Notes: a model not told the origin generated them from the sequence alone. A DNA stretch of 64,000 nt from Limnephilus marmoratus (GCA_917880885.1 OU862923.1:26427770-26491769); one strand, 5' to 3'; shown: positions 51,928 through 62,950, counted from the first letter of the stretch. Program-made: numbers and translations.

Positions 51928-52394
51928 TTAATAAGGTGCTGTCACTTCGAGAGATCTACAAGCAGGGAGAAGGTGTCTATGTCAACCACAGATAATAGAA
52001 ACAAGGGAAATGGTCCGTGATCTATTATGAAAGCCGCGCACAAAGTTGTCGTCAAAATCACTCACCCATACTACTGCAAATTGCATCTACGCACTGCTGT
52101 ACTCCGCCTCTGTTTCTACCTACACAAAGCATTACTTTTATTGGCTCTGCCACTTTAATTGTTTGGTCGCAGCTCGGTGACAGTCGGCATGTTTCCACGC
52201 CATACCTCGCTTTACTTCTGTTATCTACGATATCAACCTACCAAAAGAGGTACAACACTATCACTTATAAAATACTGTCAAGAACATGCCAGCCGAAAAA
52301 CATTTATGTTAAACAATCAAAAAGTCTAAGTATAACAATTTTCTGATTTTCAGAAGAAAACAAAACTGTATTTTTATCCATTATTGTACAAGTT

Positions 52395-52994
52395 TGTCAA
52401 ATAAGAGTAGAAAACATAGGAAGGTGCCACTGTTGATCAAATGGCAATACCAAACACAACTCATGGTGTTAAAGTAAATCTGTGTAACCTACATTTTTAT
52501 AAAAATTTAAAAAGGCATAAAAGTGAAAAAAATATTTTTTTATTGCAGTATAGATACCCACTGATCTCAAAATTAGAATTGCACGTAGGTATATTATACC
52601 TTTGCAATTTTGTGTTAACATAATGAAGAATAACGATATTGTAATAAAATATAAAGCACAGTTTAGAAATTGCTCACATTTATTTAATACTAGCTTAAGT
52701 ACCTAGCGTTGCCTGGGCTTTAGATCGTGTCTCTAATTTTAGATCTGAATATATTTAACTCATTCAGATCTAAAAGTAGTGTAACTAAACTCACCATTAG
52801 TGATTCTTTCTTTCTATCTATTGTTAAATTAAATTAAAGCAAAACGCTTTATAAAACACCCTTTAATCAAATTAATGTCATGAAGAAAAAATGTTTTTTA
52901 AAATGTGGTTTACTGTGTTCTATCCGTTAAATTGGTGTTGCCAGCCTACAAATTTTGTAGTTCCATTTTTTATATTTTCTACTCTTATTTGACA
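52395..52994. mobile_element. MITE
   Basis: Inverted ends TGTCAAATAAGAGTAGAAAA at about 52398 and 52970-52990; 600 bp, AT-rich, no transposase. 51930-52390 before it holds nothing recognised. Confidence 0.6.
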
Positions 52995-53095
52995 GACTCT
53001 ATGTGAATAATTTCTGTTTTTTTTGTTCTTAATAAATCATGCATTATTACTCGTTCTGTATTTTATTGATTTCATTGGAAAATTCTGATTAGAGA

Positions 53096-53249
53096 CAGTG
53101 GAGTAGCGTGCCTTGGAGGGTCCTGTATCAAAATTAGTTGGGGGGCCCAAATGAAGGATAAAGATTTTTCACAAAAGAAACAAAAGGCCTCTGTAGCCCG
53201 GGGGCCCCGTATCATTGATTTGGCTGATATGGCGGTAGCTACGCCCCTG
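53096..53249. mobile_element. hAT MITE, 154 bp
   Basis: Ends CAGTGGAGTAGCGTGCC and GGCGGTAGCTACGCCCCTG (inverted), flanked by ATTAGAGA and ATTGGAGA, an 8-bp duplication with one change. Interior GGGGGCCC-rich. Confidence 0.8.
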
Positions 53250-53429
53250 ATTGGAGACTTAATAGTGTTTTGCTCTTATAGATAAACAAAACTGTACAAA
53301 AAAAAACACTTGACAAGCTCTGTGGGGTTGTTACTTCATAAGTAATAATTAAAAGTAAATAAACAGACTTTTTCGACATTTAAGTAATTAGAACCAGTAG
53401 TAACAAAATTAATCAAATTTATTTAATAT

Positions 53430-53530
53430 TCAAGTTCTGTGAAACAACTAGCCCATAATGAAATAAGATCAGAACTTGAATATTAATTTTGAAATTTGAT
53501 GAATTATTGTTCATAGTTCTTTGAAACGAC
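53430..53530. repeat. Short relative of the 41945 foldback
   Basis: TATTCAAGTTCTGTGAAACA, then AGAACTTGAATATTAATTTT and GAAATTTGATGAATT. The same arm words as 41945-42795 with a short core. 53530-54230 is AT-rich with nothing seen. Confidence 0.5.
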
Positions 53531-54236
53531 TCATAGGAATCTGGATGACAAATAACCATGAATTATTACTTGGATGACAAATAACCAGTAATTGTTCTCA
53601 TAGTAAATTATAACTCTTGAAGTGCGGTTGCAAAATTTTCACCATCTGCCAGCGGATTCTTTTTTCATAATAACTTGTTTGTTTTTTGCAAAATTATGTT
53701 TTTGTAAATTGTACCGTCTTACCAGATAATGTATTTATATATTGTTAGAAATAGTATATAATATAACATAAGTGGTTTCCCCAGAATAGCTCAGAGAAAT
53801 AATTTTTTTGATTTTGCCTCCGTATCCATATACAGGATTGGTGGCACTCAGGCGATTAACAAATGCATAAAATATTTGAAGCAGTCCTGGAATTATCAAT
53901 AGGCCATTTACAAGTGAGTGATTGATAGGTGTCAACTTCTAAAAAGGAGAAAAGGGCAAATGAAGCGGCCTATTTGATTTGAAGATACTGGCCTAATATG
54001 ATGTCCTCTAAATCCAACTCTATCTAGATAAAATTATACAAGTACTTTACTTTAAAAGACTACATATTTACTTATTAACTGTATTTGAAATTTTGTCATG
54101 ATGAAGGAAAAGCACTTCCAAAACCAGTTGAAAGTTGAAATAAATATAGTAGTTTAATAATGCTCACTGTTTCAACGCAATCTATCCCATTACGCAGCAG
54201 GACATAAATGCATTTAGAGAAACTTTGTGAATCACA

Positions 54237-54600
54237 CAATGACGTATATGATGTATGTGTGGTAGAAATCTCAATGTGGAAAGCCAAAAACAAGGCAATT
54301 GCATTGTACTCGATTTTCAGTACTTTAGCACTAAACTGCCACGCGTCGAGGAAGGTTGTGTCCTACCAGTAAATAAATTGCATTAAAAAAGCGCCTAAAT
54401 GCCCTCCTGTGTGATGAGAAAATGTTTCCATTACACGGCAAATACTAGTAAAAGTCATGGAATTTCATTTCATATGCAAGTATACACAATTATTTGTTAT
54501 TATAAAAAAAACAATTATTTCAATTGTTTCCGAAGATTTTTAGCGACATTAGAGAAAGTGAGCAAAAGAAACAACAAATAAGTATAAGGACAATAAGTAT
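54237..54600 (+). mobile_element. P-like THAP element fragment
   Basis: Begins CAATGACGTA, contains GGTAGAAATCTCAATGTGG, GTACTTTAGCACTAAACTGC and the THAP exon start at 54399: [20 protein letters not shown] then GISFH (Cys pattern C-x4-C and an FH before the intron-like junction). Truncated on the right. Confidence 0.65.
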
Positions 54601-54629
54601 AAACAACATAAATAAAATAAAATATCATC

Positions 54630-54826
54630 ATCATCATCACTATTGGCTCTACAACCCTTGGTGGGTCTTGGCCTCCTCAAGAGTCTTCCTCCACTCATCT
54701 CGGTTTTGTGCCAGTTCTCTCCAGTTTGGAAGCTCTAAGATAGATATGTCTTTGAGGACGTTGTCGCTCCATCTTAGTCTTGGCCTTCCTAGGCTCCTTC
54801 GCCCTATTGGTATTGGGTAAAATATC
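54630..54826 (-). pseudogene. LINE 3' fragment with (CAT)n tail
   Basis: On -: GRRSLGRPRLRWSDNVLKDI, SILELPNWRELAQNRDEWRK, TLEEAKTHQGL stop, then an ATGATGATGATGAT tail. The C terminus of an RTE/R1-type LINE. Flanked by AAAATATCAT duplications (54624-54633 region and 54821-54830). Confidence 0.75.
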
Positions 54827-54879
54827 ATAACACCATAAATATCAGAAATAAGTATAAACAACAAATGAGTATAAGGACA

Positions 54880-55390
54880 GACTCCAGATACTAATATCTA
54901 CAGCTTTATGTCGGACGAATATCTACAGCTCATATGTTGAACTAATATCTACGAACTTCAGAGTGTTAACTAATATCTACAGAGCTAAGGTCAGACGAAT
55001 ATCTATGACGGTCCCAGTGGTGACTAATATCTACAGAGCGTAGGTTGGACGAATCAGCTAAATGTGTCCAATAGTCCGATATTAGGGATTTTTACATACA
55101 TACTTACATAAATTAAGTTTTTTAAACTGCATACGCAATATTAAGTTATTCCAATATGCTATACATAATTGCAAATCCAACCTCTGCCAGTGCTGTAGAT
55201 ATTCGTCAACACTTTGGTTCTCATAGATATTAGTCAACAGTTTGAGCTGTAGATATTCGTCAACACTTTGGTTCTCATAGATATTAGTCAACAGTTTGAG
55301 CTGTAGATATTCGTCAACACTTTGGTTCTCATAGACATTAGTTCGATTTTTTCAGTTTGTGGAATTCCTGTAGATATTAGTAGAAGCCTC
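54880..55390. repeat. TAGATATTAGT/TAGATATTCGTC repeat region with 54-bp array
   Basis: The right half has 2.8 copies of a 54-bp unit (starts at 55193, 55247 and 55301; CTGTAGATATTCGTCAACAC, TTTGGTTCTCATAGATATTA). The left half (54888-55035) has the same words in reverse, ACTAATATCTAC alternating with GACGAATATCTAC about every 25 bp. Overall an imperfect inverted array around 55110. The left copies are much more diverged. Confidence 0.75.
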
Positions 55391-56714
55391 CTAAGGACAA
55401 CCTACAACCTAAACCTCATAAAGCCTGCCGTGTTGGTCTTAGTGTAAGCGAGTAAGCATATCTTGGCATCTCAGTCACCCAGTGATGTAGAATGAATAAA
55501 ATGCTGCCCGGTCCTATATCTGCCATTCATACACACCCATTATTTAAATGTCTATCTTTATCATGTATGAATAACTTTTGAATTAAGAGTTTACTGAAAA
55601 CTTAAGAGTGTTTCATACATGCCACATTCTATCTTGAGTTTGTGAGACAATGGCCAGTTTAGGGATCACATATTCAACATCGGCATATGGGGATAGCCGC
55701 TAATGGATCGCATATATGTGTAAGGAAAAGAGTGTAAGTATACTAATTTTGGTATTTTTTTAGTACTTGGTGATGCTTCCATAGTGTTTCATAGAATTTA
55801 CTTTGCATTACTTACTTATCCCCCTCCCGCCACACTGGGCCGGATTAAACATGTCAGGGCCCCTAGGCAATGTACATCTCGGGGCCCCTTTACCATATGG
55901 GCCCCTAGCCGATGCGTAGCCCCTAGGCTGCCTTATGGACAACACGGCCCTGCCAGGGCTGGATTAAACATGTCGGGGCCCCTAGCCAATGGGCGATTCT
56001 GCTATAGACGATTCTTGACATAAATTTTTAAATCGCAGTTTTTTTTACTTTTTTTTATATCAGTGCAAAGAAGAAGGGCAATATAAAATAATTTAAAAAA
56101 TTTGGATTTTACTTCATATTGAAATTTTTGGCGCGCTTGGAAATATTACCATTCGAAGAATCGGTAAGCAAACTGCAAAATCACACTGTGCAACACTGGC
56201 GTGAAACAGCTGTTACCGATAGTTTGAGGTTATATTTTACTGCTAAACGTTTAGTGACAATATTAATTTATATTTATGTGTCGAAAGATATAAGTGCTTT
56301 TGTTATTTTTTAAGTATCATTGACTACAAGTAGTCACTGTTAGCTTGTTGCACCCGCGATACAAAAAGATATACTTAAAAGTTTGTGTTGTTCACAGAAA
56401 TAATAGTGCTGACGTTTTGAAACGTTGTAAAAGAAAGAAGAAATCAAAGTCAAACTTAAATCAATCGTTTTTAAGAGTATAGTGTTAGCTGAATTGAAAT
56501 AAACGTCGACTCAAATTGGTTGCTCCCGCGATGTGATGTTAGAATCGGGGGCGCAACTCTTTGACAACTACCCTTATTGTGTCATTTATCGAGAATTTTA
56601 TTGTTTTGTTGTGTCTTGAATAATAATACATACCGTATACGATTGGTAATTTATATTAATTTAATAAGGGTGTTTATATTATATTGCACTTTTCTTATAG
56701 AAACATGGGTTAAA

Positions 56715-56970
56715 ATGACAGGAGAACAACGGAAAGAGACCCTTCATAGAAATATAAGTGAAACTTTAAAGAAAATCCTTCTTTATATTAGCAAGAAAAG
56801 AAGAAGTTGAAAAAAAGATGGTCATATTAGATGATAAATGGGAAGGGCTGAAAAATGTACCAGGCATTCTCTCACTGTCTCATCTCAAATGCACAATGGT
56901 TTTGAAATCTCCAAAAACCACCACTGAAACAGAAAGTGGTTGGGACGATAAAGATTTGGAACATCTGATC
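56715..56970 (+). pseudogene. Unidentified coding-like remnant
   Basis: MTGEQRKETLHRNISETLKK ending in a stop near 56808. An overlapping frame then reads VEKKMVILDDKWEGLKNVPG, ILSLSHLKCTMVLKSPKTTT and GWDDKDLEHL. It looks like genuine protein with a frameshift near 56805. I do not recognise it; it may be the transposon's own gene or a captured host exon. Confidence 0.3.
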
Positions 56971-57003
56971 ATCATGAACATCATCATCATCTGAACATCA
57001 TCT

Positions 57004-57200
57004 TATTCAAATGAGAATCGGACATTGTTCCGTTCCTTCTCACCTTTTTAAAATTCACATTCTTGACTCCCCAGATTGTACATTCTGTGGTCTAGATGTG
57101 GGAACATTAGAACACGTATTTTTTGGTTGTCCCTCTCTAAATAAATATTCTCTCTTCTATCAAGCGTTATCTAAAATTGCCTCCCCCCATTCAACATTTC
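57004..57200 (+). pseudogene. LINE C-terminal zinc-binding fragment
   Basis: NENRTLF region then VPSHLFKIHILDSPDCTFCG, LDVGTLEHVFFGCPSLNKY. The C-x2-C...H...C arrangement is the conserved post-RT motif of jockey-type LINEs. 57200-57360 may be its 3' end. Confidence 0.7.
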
Positions 57201-57499
57201 ATTTCTTCTAAGTCTGAACTCGACTCCAATCTTCCATTTAATTCTGAAATTTGCTCATTTAAATAAAAGTTATATATAATTTCACTTTCCTTTCTCTGTA
57301 ATTTGAAATGATGGCCTAGAACACCCTTAAAGGGTGAAAGCCAGAAATAATTGAAAAAAATATCTTACAAAATTACAAAATACAAAAGGAAATTCTGTGT
57401 CCTGATGTATCTGCGCTTACAGTATCAGATCAGAGTAAATCCTAGTGTTACAGAGATTCAGGCGACGAATCCTTAAATGACGAAGCTCCAACGTCTCTT

Positions 57500-57608
57500 C
57501 AACTCTCAAAATTACCACAGGCCCTACACACAGCATCCCCAAAGTAGACATAGGCCTTGATGGGAATTATTTTTCTCAGGGCCTCCTGTGTGGAGCTAAT
57601 GTAAAAAA
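57500..57608 (+). repeat. LINE family A 3' tail copy
   Basis: CCCTACACACAGCATCCCCA, GACATAGGCCTTGATGGG, TCAGGGCCTCCTGTGTGGAG then a short A run. Nested in the 2.6-kb element. Confidence 0.7.
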
Positions 57609-58439
57609 ATACATATCTTAATTACATTCATTATGTTAATAAACCAAAAGATATTAGTATTAATAAAATAATTATAAAAATCGTAAATGACGTAGCAGAC
57701 GTGCATTTTGAAGACTTTTACGAAGTTGGAAATGCCAGAGAGAAAGATTGTTGGAAACAATATGTTAATATAATTTTCGGCGAATTTTAAATTTCTATTG
57801 ACGTATTCGAAAAGTAACAATTAACATAAGTGATCAAGAAGTGTAAGAAGTGATCAAGACTAGTAATAGGCATTGTTTGATCTCTTATTTCGTTCATGTA
57901 AAAGTTTTTATTGATGTTTATATTCATTTAAGATAGACGGGTTGTACCCGCGATAATTTGATGTTGCACCCGCGATTGCTTCAAAAGCGAAAATTCATTA
58001 TTTATTTTTGTTTTCTATATATTTTTTTAGTTGATTAGTTTAACGCCTTACGAAATATCAAGGCATAACATAATAAATGTTTCTCAATTAACAGACTTTT
58101 GTGTTTTTGTCTTATGAACTGGAAAGGCTTGTCCGATTTTTTCCACCCGCGATAACACTTTGAAACTCCCTCCTGACTGTTTAAATATTTCAATAAAATT
58201 CTTTTAAACGAATAAAAAGTGAATTTGGTAAAATGTAGCTCTTCCAAGAATAATTTCATTAATAATGTTTTTTATTTTAGTATTATGAAACTTTATATGC
58301 GTCTAAATGTTGCACCCGCGATAATGGCATCATTATTGCGGGTGCAACATTATCGCGGGTGCAATAATTGGGGCCCCTTTACCCTAGGCCCTAGGCGATT
58401 GCCTACATTACCATAAAATTGGATAAAACAGCTCTGCCG

Positions 58440-59030
58440 CCACACAATTGGTTTCCCGTCCACCAGTCGACTTTTAAAGTGAAAATTTCTATAGCACCGT
58501 TTTGATTTGAAACTCGATGAAACGAAAAAGCGACACTAAAAAGAGACAAACACATACGTCTACAGGATTTAGCGTGTGAGAGAATGAGATAGAATAATCG
58601 GTCTCCTCTTGCTTCGTACCCTCCCCACTCTTTTCTACTTTAGTTTTCTGAAGGTTTAGCTTCTACAGCGTGTGAATTGCACACTTTTTGCACAGTAATT
58701 TTTTTTTAAATTTAAGTGTCATCACATCATTTTCAAAATTGGAAGTGTTTGTTGGAAAAGTCAGAAAAGCATTTTTTGTAAAGATAGCAGCCAATAATAT
58801 GTGCGTTAAGAAAATGAAAACAATGTTGGTAGTTCTTAGTCGACGTATGATACAGTTAAAAGTGACCGAATTGGATATAGACACCTTAGCCCAGTTGGTA
58901 GAGCTGTTTCCTTGTAAGCAGAAGGTCCTGGGTTCGAGTCCCAGAGGTGCCAATATCTTTTTCTGATTTTCTGTCTCCAGATTTTCGATTGAGTTTCGCT
59001 AATGTTGTCTTCATTGAATTAAATAAATAA
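58440..59030 (+). repeat. tRNA-Thr-derived SINE, copy 3, with upstream unit
   Basis: 58480-58690 is shared (inverted) with 47140-47340. 58776-59030 matches 1558-1820. The longest version of this repeat in the window. Confidence 0.6.
58880..58952 (+). tRNA. tRNA-Thr(UGU)-like SINE head
   Basis: Acceptor GACACCT/AGGTGCC (one mismatch), D-arm GCCCAGTTGGTAGAGC, loop CTTGTAA with anticodon UGU, T arm CTGGGTTCGAGTCCCAG. The anticodon stem is poorly paired, so a SINE head is more likely than a gene. Confidence 0.45.
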
Positions 59031-59059
59031 TTAGTTTAAGAGAAGTGTTCTTTTCTTCT

Positions 59060-59233
59060 CTACCGCAGTGGGAAGGGTGGATTCATACGGCTCTCCCTCC
59101 TGGACACATTGACCCCCAGATTTCTACCACCCTTCATACCCTTTTCCTTCCCAGAACTTCCTCTCCTTCCTTTCCTTATAAAGACCCTCCACATAGATGA
59201 GTGATTTTTTTCCAGTGTGGAGCTATTGTAAAA
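59060..59233 (+). repeat. LINE family A 3' tail copy
   Basis: ACCCTTTTCCTTCCCAGAAC, TCCTCTCCTTCCTTTCCTTA, CCCTCCACATAG, then GTGTGGAGCTATTGTAAAAA. Internally shortened. Confidence 0.6.
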
Positions 59234-59239
59234 AAAAGT

Positions 59240-59430
59240 GCAGTTGGCTTGGGAAAAATACTTTGGCTTTAGTCGTGTTCGGGGACTAGATCTCAATAGC
59301 CGGGTATCTTTTCCGCATCTCCTTCCCCACCCTACTACCTTCAGCCCCACAACATACCAAAATTGGGAATGCCATAGTCTCATTGGTTCCTGACAGATAG
59401 GAGCAGTTGGGACCTGGGACTCTTGTGTCA
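59240..59430 (+). repeat. SINE family C copy 4, opposite orientation
   Basis: CTCCTTCCCCACCCTACTAC, CTTCAGCCCCACAACATACC and GGGAATGCCATAGTCTCATT are the inverse of 46645-46700 and 29520-29600. Confidence 0.55.
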
Positions 59431-59583
59431 TATTCAGAAAAAAAAGTTATGTTATATACCTACTAGCAGGAACCTTCACCGGTTTTTTGCCAAGCCGACT
59501 GCACGTATAAGTATGTCTATTTTGTTATTACCGCATGCTCCTTCAAAGAGTCGAAATTATTGTTAGTAAAAATACTTTTATAG

Positions 59584-59731
59584 ATGAAGTAAGAGGGGAT
59601 GCAGCACAGCTTCTCCAGGTACCAAATTGGAAGTCAGCCGCTGAGGACGACAGGAGGAGTAGGAGGCGACTGTTGCAGGAGGCCAAAGCTCGATATGGGC
59701 TATAGCGCCATCGAAGAAGAAGAAGAAGAAG
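59584..59731 (+). pseudogene. 5'-truncated LINE with 16-bp TSD
   Basis: 148 bp: GDAAQLLQVPNWKSAAEDDR, RLLQEAKARYGL, stop, then a GAAGAAGAAGAAGAA tail. Perfect duplications AAAAATACTTTTATAG at 59568-59583 and 59732-59747. Same LINE type as 54630-54826. Confidence 0.9.
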
Positions 59732-59910
59732 AAAAATACTTTTATAGCGGATTTTCACTCAAGATGCCTTCAGAAGAGCGATTCTACATCTTTTGTGGGA
59801 TTGTTATGAGATAGCGGACATGATCTCCTGTCAGATTTGTGTGATTTTTACATATTTACTGTCACATATTTTAATTTAGATGATTATTTATTCATTAATG
59901 TACACTATAC

Positions 59911-60793
59911 CAGTGGCGGTCCGCGAGTTTTCAGTGAGTTAGAGTGTTAAGATTGAAAAATACGACGTTATTGAGGTTGTTGTAGCTGAAAATGAATTTA
60001 AATTTTTTCAAAATTTCAACTTTTTGTATGAAGATCTTTCAGTATGTGGATGCGGCGCATCCCTTGACTGAAACAATCCTGAAGATCTTTTTGTACGAAG
60101 ATCTTTCAGTATGTGGATGTGGCGCATCCCTTGACTGAAACAATCCTGAAGATCTTTTTGTGTGAAGATCTTTCAGTATGTGGATGCGGCGCATCCCTTG
60201 ACTGAAACAATCCTGAAGATCTTTTTGTATGAAGATCTTTCAGTATGTGGATGCGGCGCATCCCTTGACTGAAACAATCCTGAAGTTCTTTTTGTACGAA
60301 GATCTTTCAGTATGTGGATGCGGCGCATCCCTTGACTGAAACATTCCTGAAAATCTTTTTGTATGAAGATCTTTCAGTATGTGGATGCGGCGCATCCCTT
60401 GACTGAAACAATCCTGAAGATCTTTTTGTACGAAGATCTTTCAGTATGTGGATGTGGCGCATCCCTTGACTGAAACAATCCTGAAGATCTTTTTGTATGA
60501 AGATCTTTCAGTATGTGGATGCGGCGCATCCCTTGACTGAAACAATCCTGAAGTTCTTTTTGTACGAAGATCTTTCAGTATGTGGATGCGGCGCATCCCT
60601 TGACTGAAACATTCCTGAAGATCTTTTTGTATGAAGATCTTTCAGTATGTGGATGCGGCGCATCCCTTGACTGAAACAATCCTGAAGATCTTTTTGTATG
60701 AAGATCTCCAGGGATCTTCAGAGTTTTTTTTTGAAGTCCTGAAAATCTTCAAAAAAAAAATCATTTTCACGGATAACTCACGGATCGCCACTG
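59911..60793. mobile_element. hAT-like insertion carrying a minisatellite
   Basis: Ends CAGTGGCG/CGCCACTG; flanks CACTATAC and CGTTGTAC could be a decayed 8-bp duplication of the host MITE core (compare TGTATGTTGTAC at 23099). Most of its length is the 67-bp array. Confidence 0.6.
60021..60715 (+). repeat. 67-bp tandem array, 10 units plus a partial
   Basis: Unit starts at 60021, 60088, 60155, 60222, 60289, 60356, 60423, 60490, 60557 and 60624. Each unit holds nested inverted repeats: TTTCAGT ... ACTGAAA outside and GGATGC-GGC-GCATCC inside. Variants (TATG/TACG/TGTG; GCGGC/GTGGC; GATC/GTTC; CAATCCT/CATTCCT) recur in a fixed order, with units 6-9 repeating the pattern of units 1, 2, 4 and 5. 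Confidence 0.93.
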
Positions 60794-60989
60794 CGTTGTA
60801 CTTAGAAAAAGCAAATAACAACCATAAAAATCACACAAATTTGACAGGAGATCACGTCATTATCTCATAACAATCCCACAAAAGATATAGAATCGCTCGA
60901 CAGATATAAGTAGGTAAATCGACTCTGGTTGTACGGCCGTAGGTATATACCTAATATCCTCTTTGCATACTTAATTGAAAAAATAATAT

Positions 60990-61105
60990 CTTAGGGGATC
61001 AATTGTCGGAGGGATCAACTGTAGGGGATCAGTGGTCGGGGGGATCAACTGTCCGCGGACTGTCGGGGGGCCAATTGTCGTCGGATCAACTGTCATGGAA
61101 CCAGT
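60990..61105 (+). repeat. GGGGATCAACTGTC short tandem repeats
   Basis: Five or so copies of a 20-22-bp word (GGGGATCAATTGTCGGAG, GGGATCAACTGTAG, GGGGATCAGTGGTCGGG), ending GTCATGGAACCAG, the inverse of the terminus at 24882. One end of the family seen at 24882-26300. Confidence 0.6.
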
Positions 61106-62170
61106 AACTACCTAGCGTAACGAATTTGGGGTTGGTACTTTTTATAAAAAATTTCTTCGTATTTCAATATTGTGTTCCTTTTTTAAACGTAGTTACCTAT
61201 TTACCTAATCAAATAGAGCAAATCAGTTTTGACAGAAGGGCTAATTATTTGAAATTTGAGGTAACAGAGAAATAATGGAGAGATTAGTTAGAACGTAAAA
61301 TACCTATTATTTAAGGATTATAAATAGTGGGTAAATTATAGACAAGCCGCCGCATGCCGCTACACTTTAAATAGGCATAAAATTTGAAAAGTAAACTACT
61401 TTTAAACTTAATTACCACAAGAACCATCGGTTTCTGTCGGGGTAGATGGAAAAATATGCATTAAAATTCGATTTTCATTAAAAGTTTAAAAATCACCACC
61501 TCCATTAGGGCCATGTTTTTTTTTTGTATGGATTTGACATTTGCGAAGTTTCGTTTCACACTAGGTAAAAACGCACGAATTACTTAATTTACCTAAACTA
61601 AGACCTAATAACCTATTTTGTGTTCGTAAATAGTTGTTTCTTGTAATAATTGTTGAAATGAAGTATAATTTCCGTAATCTGTGCATAAAAATGCGGCGGC
61701 ATATCCATAAATTAATTAATGGTGTACTAACCAGTACTAACAAAACATTTCATTTGAATTTGTAGACCATGGAAAAGTAAGATTAATTTCTCCGATTAAG
61801 AGGAAAATAAACGCTAGAAATATTTCGGTTCTCACGCCTTAAAAATTTAAAATCGGGCGCCAAGTAAGCGCCAAAGTGGTTTTTATTTATTTTGTGCATA
61901 ATTTTATATGAACGAAAAAAAGTTAGATCACGCAAAACGTCAAAAATAGTTTTCGCCATGAAGGAGTATTTAAAAAAATGTTTCTTATATTATTGCTTCA
62001 TAGTTAAGTCATGAAAAAACATTTTTTTTGTAGTTTACGCTTATATTTTTTGTTACGTAAATAATAATTTTATTGTAATTCCAATCCATACAAAATATAG
62101 TAAAAGCTTCAAATTATCCGTAGCATATTTTTTGACGTTCATAATGTAAGCCGATTCCTAGTAAAGATTA
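61106..62170. other. AT-rich intergenic sequence
   Basis: 61565-61715 is shared with 16155-16330. No gene recognised in the rest. Confidence 0.35.
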
Positions 62171-62177
62171 ATCTAAA

Positions 62178-62230
62178 CAGTGGCGGATACAGATGGGGGG
62201 CGCAGGGGGCGCGCGCCCCCCCCTTGTCCC
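62178..62230 (+). mobile_element. hAT MITE end
   Basis: CAGTGGCGGATACAGATGGG then GGGGGCGCGCGCCCCC, a common hAT-MITE left terminus. Interrupted directly afterwards by LINE sequence. Confidence 0.4.
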
Positions 62231-62620
62231 TCCCTAAATATAAGAAAATCTTTCTTCAATCATTCACTCTACATGTCTAAACCATCTAAGAGTCCCTTTC
62301 TTAATCTTACTTATTACGCTTTCATCAGCCTTGCATTCTTTTCATATTTTTCTCACACTATCGTACATGGCTTTACCATACATACGCCGCAGGGATCTCA
62401 ATTCTATAGCATTTAGTTCTTCCTCTGCTAGTTTCATGCTTCACTGCCATTCATCAGGGACGGTACCAGCACTCCGATGTGGACTGCTAGCTTCGCTTCT
62501 TTCGACAGTCTTTTGTTAGCGCCAACGGCGCGGCGTTCAGTCCTCCATAATGCGGAGTTACCTGCATTTACCCTTCTTTCAATATCTCTATCAGCCTTCC
62601 CATCTCTCGTAAACATACTT
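62231..62620 (-). pseudogene. RTE-like LINE fragment
   Basis: On -: [49 protein letters not shown], then broken frames with LRRMYGKAMYDSVR and ECKADESVISKIKKG. Same family as 25436-25950 and 63434-64000. Confidence 0.75.
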
Positions 62621-62631
62621 AGAAAGGAAAT

Positions 62632-62950
62632 AATGGAAGGAAAAGGGTATGATAGGTGGACTCTCTGGGTTAGTGTGTCCAGGAGAGATGGACGGATGAA
62701 CCTTTCCCTCCCACTGCGATGCGAGGCAATGGGTCGAGAGATTCCTGCTGGAGAGGATAAATAGTCTCCCTCAACCAGTCTCTTTCAGCTCGCCACGCAG
62801 TACGTGGGCAAACAAATCCGCCGCTACCTTGAAAAACCACATCCTATGAACTCAGGCATCCCTGTTAAGTCACCAAACTTAGCGATCCACTTGGGATGAC
62901 TTATGGCAGAGGTGTTGTTTATCCAATAAATAATTCCCGTGGCGGCGGTA
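62632..62950 (-). repeat. LINE family A tail, diverged
   Basis: AAGGAAAAGGGTATGATAGG, CCACTTGGGATGACTTATGG, CAGAGGTGTTGTTTATCCAA on + are inverse relatives of 25110-25320. Confidence 0.5.

Larger units (their letters stand above)
55835..58436. mobile_element. 2.6-kb hAT-like element with CCCGCGAT motif series
   Basis: Perfect 8-bp duplications CCGCCACA (55827-55834, 58437-58444). Ends CTGGGCCGGATTAAACATG and CAGAGCTGTTTTATCCAAT (inverted). GGGGCCCCTTTACC is shared subterminally at both sides. About nine copies of TTGCACCCGCGAT occur inside. No recognisable transposase; two LINE fragments are nested. The 8-bp TSD supports hAT. Confidence 0.7.
59776..60898. mobile_element. Foldback MITE, family D copy 2, with nested insertion
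   Basis: Arms as in 22941-23192 (GAGCGATTCTACATCTTTTG, TGATCTCCTGTCAGATTTGT and inverse). Between them a second element begins CAGTGGCGGTCCGCGAGT at 59911 and ends ACTCACGGATCGCCACTG at 60793. Confidence 0.8.

Noticed and set aside
51646..51931. Overlapping ORFs on both strands around SMG8 exon 14
   Set aside because: GC-rich exon produces open shadow frames; only the frame continuing from exon 13 matches SMG8.
60021..60715. CRISPR-like array
   Set aside because: The 67-bp units are continuous tandem repeats without unique spacers, and the window is eukaryotic.
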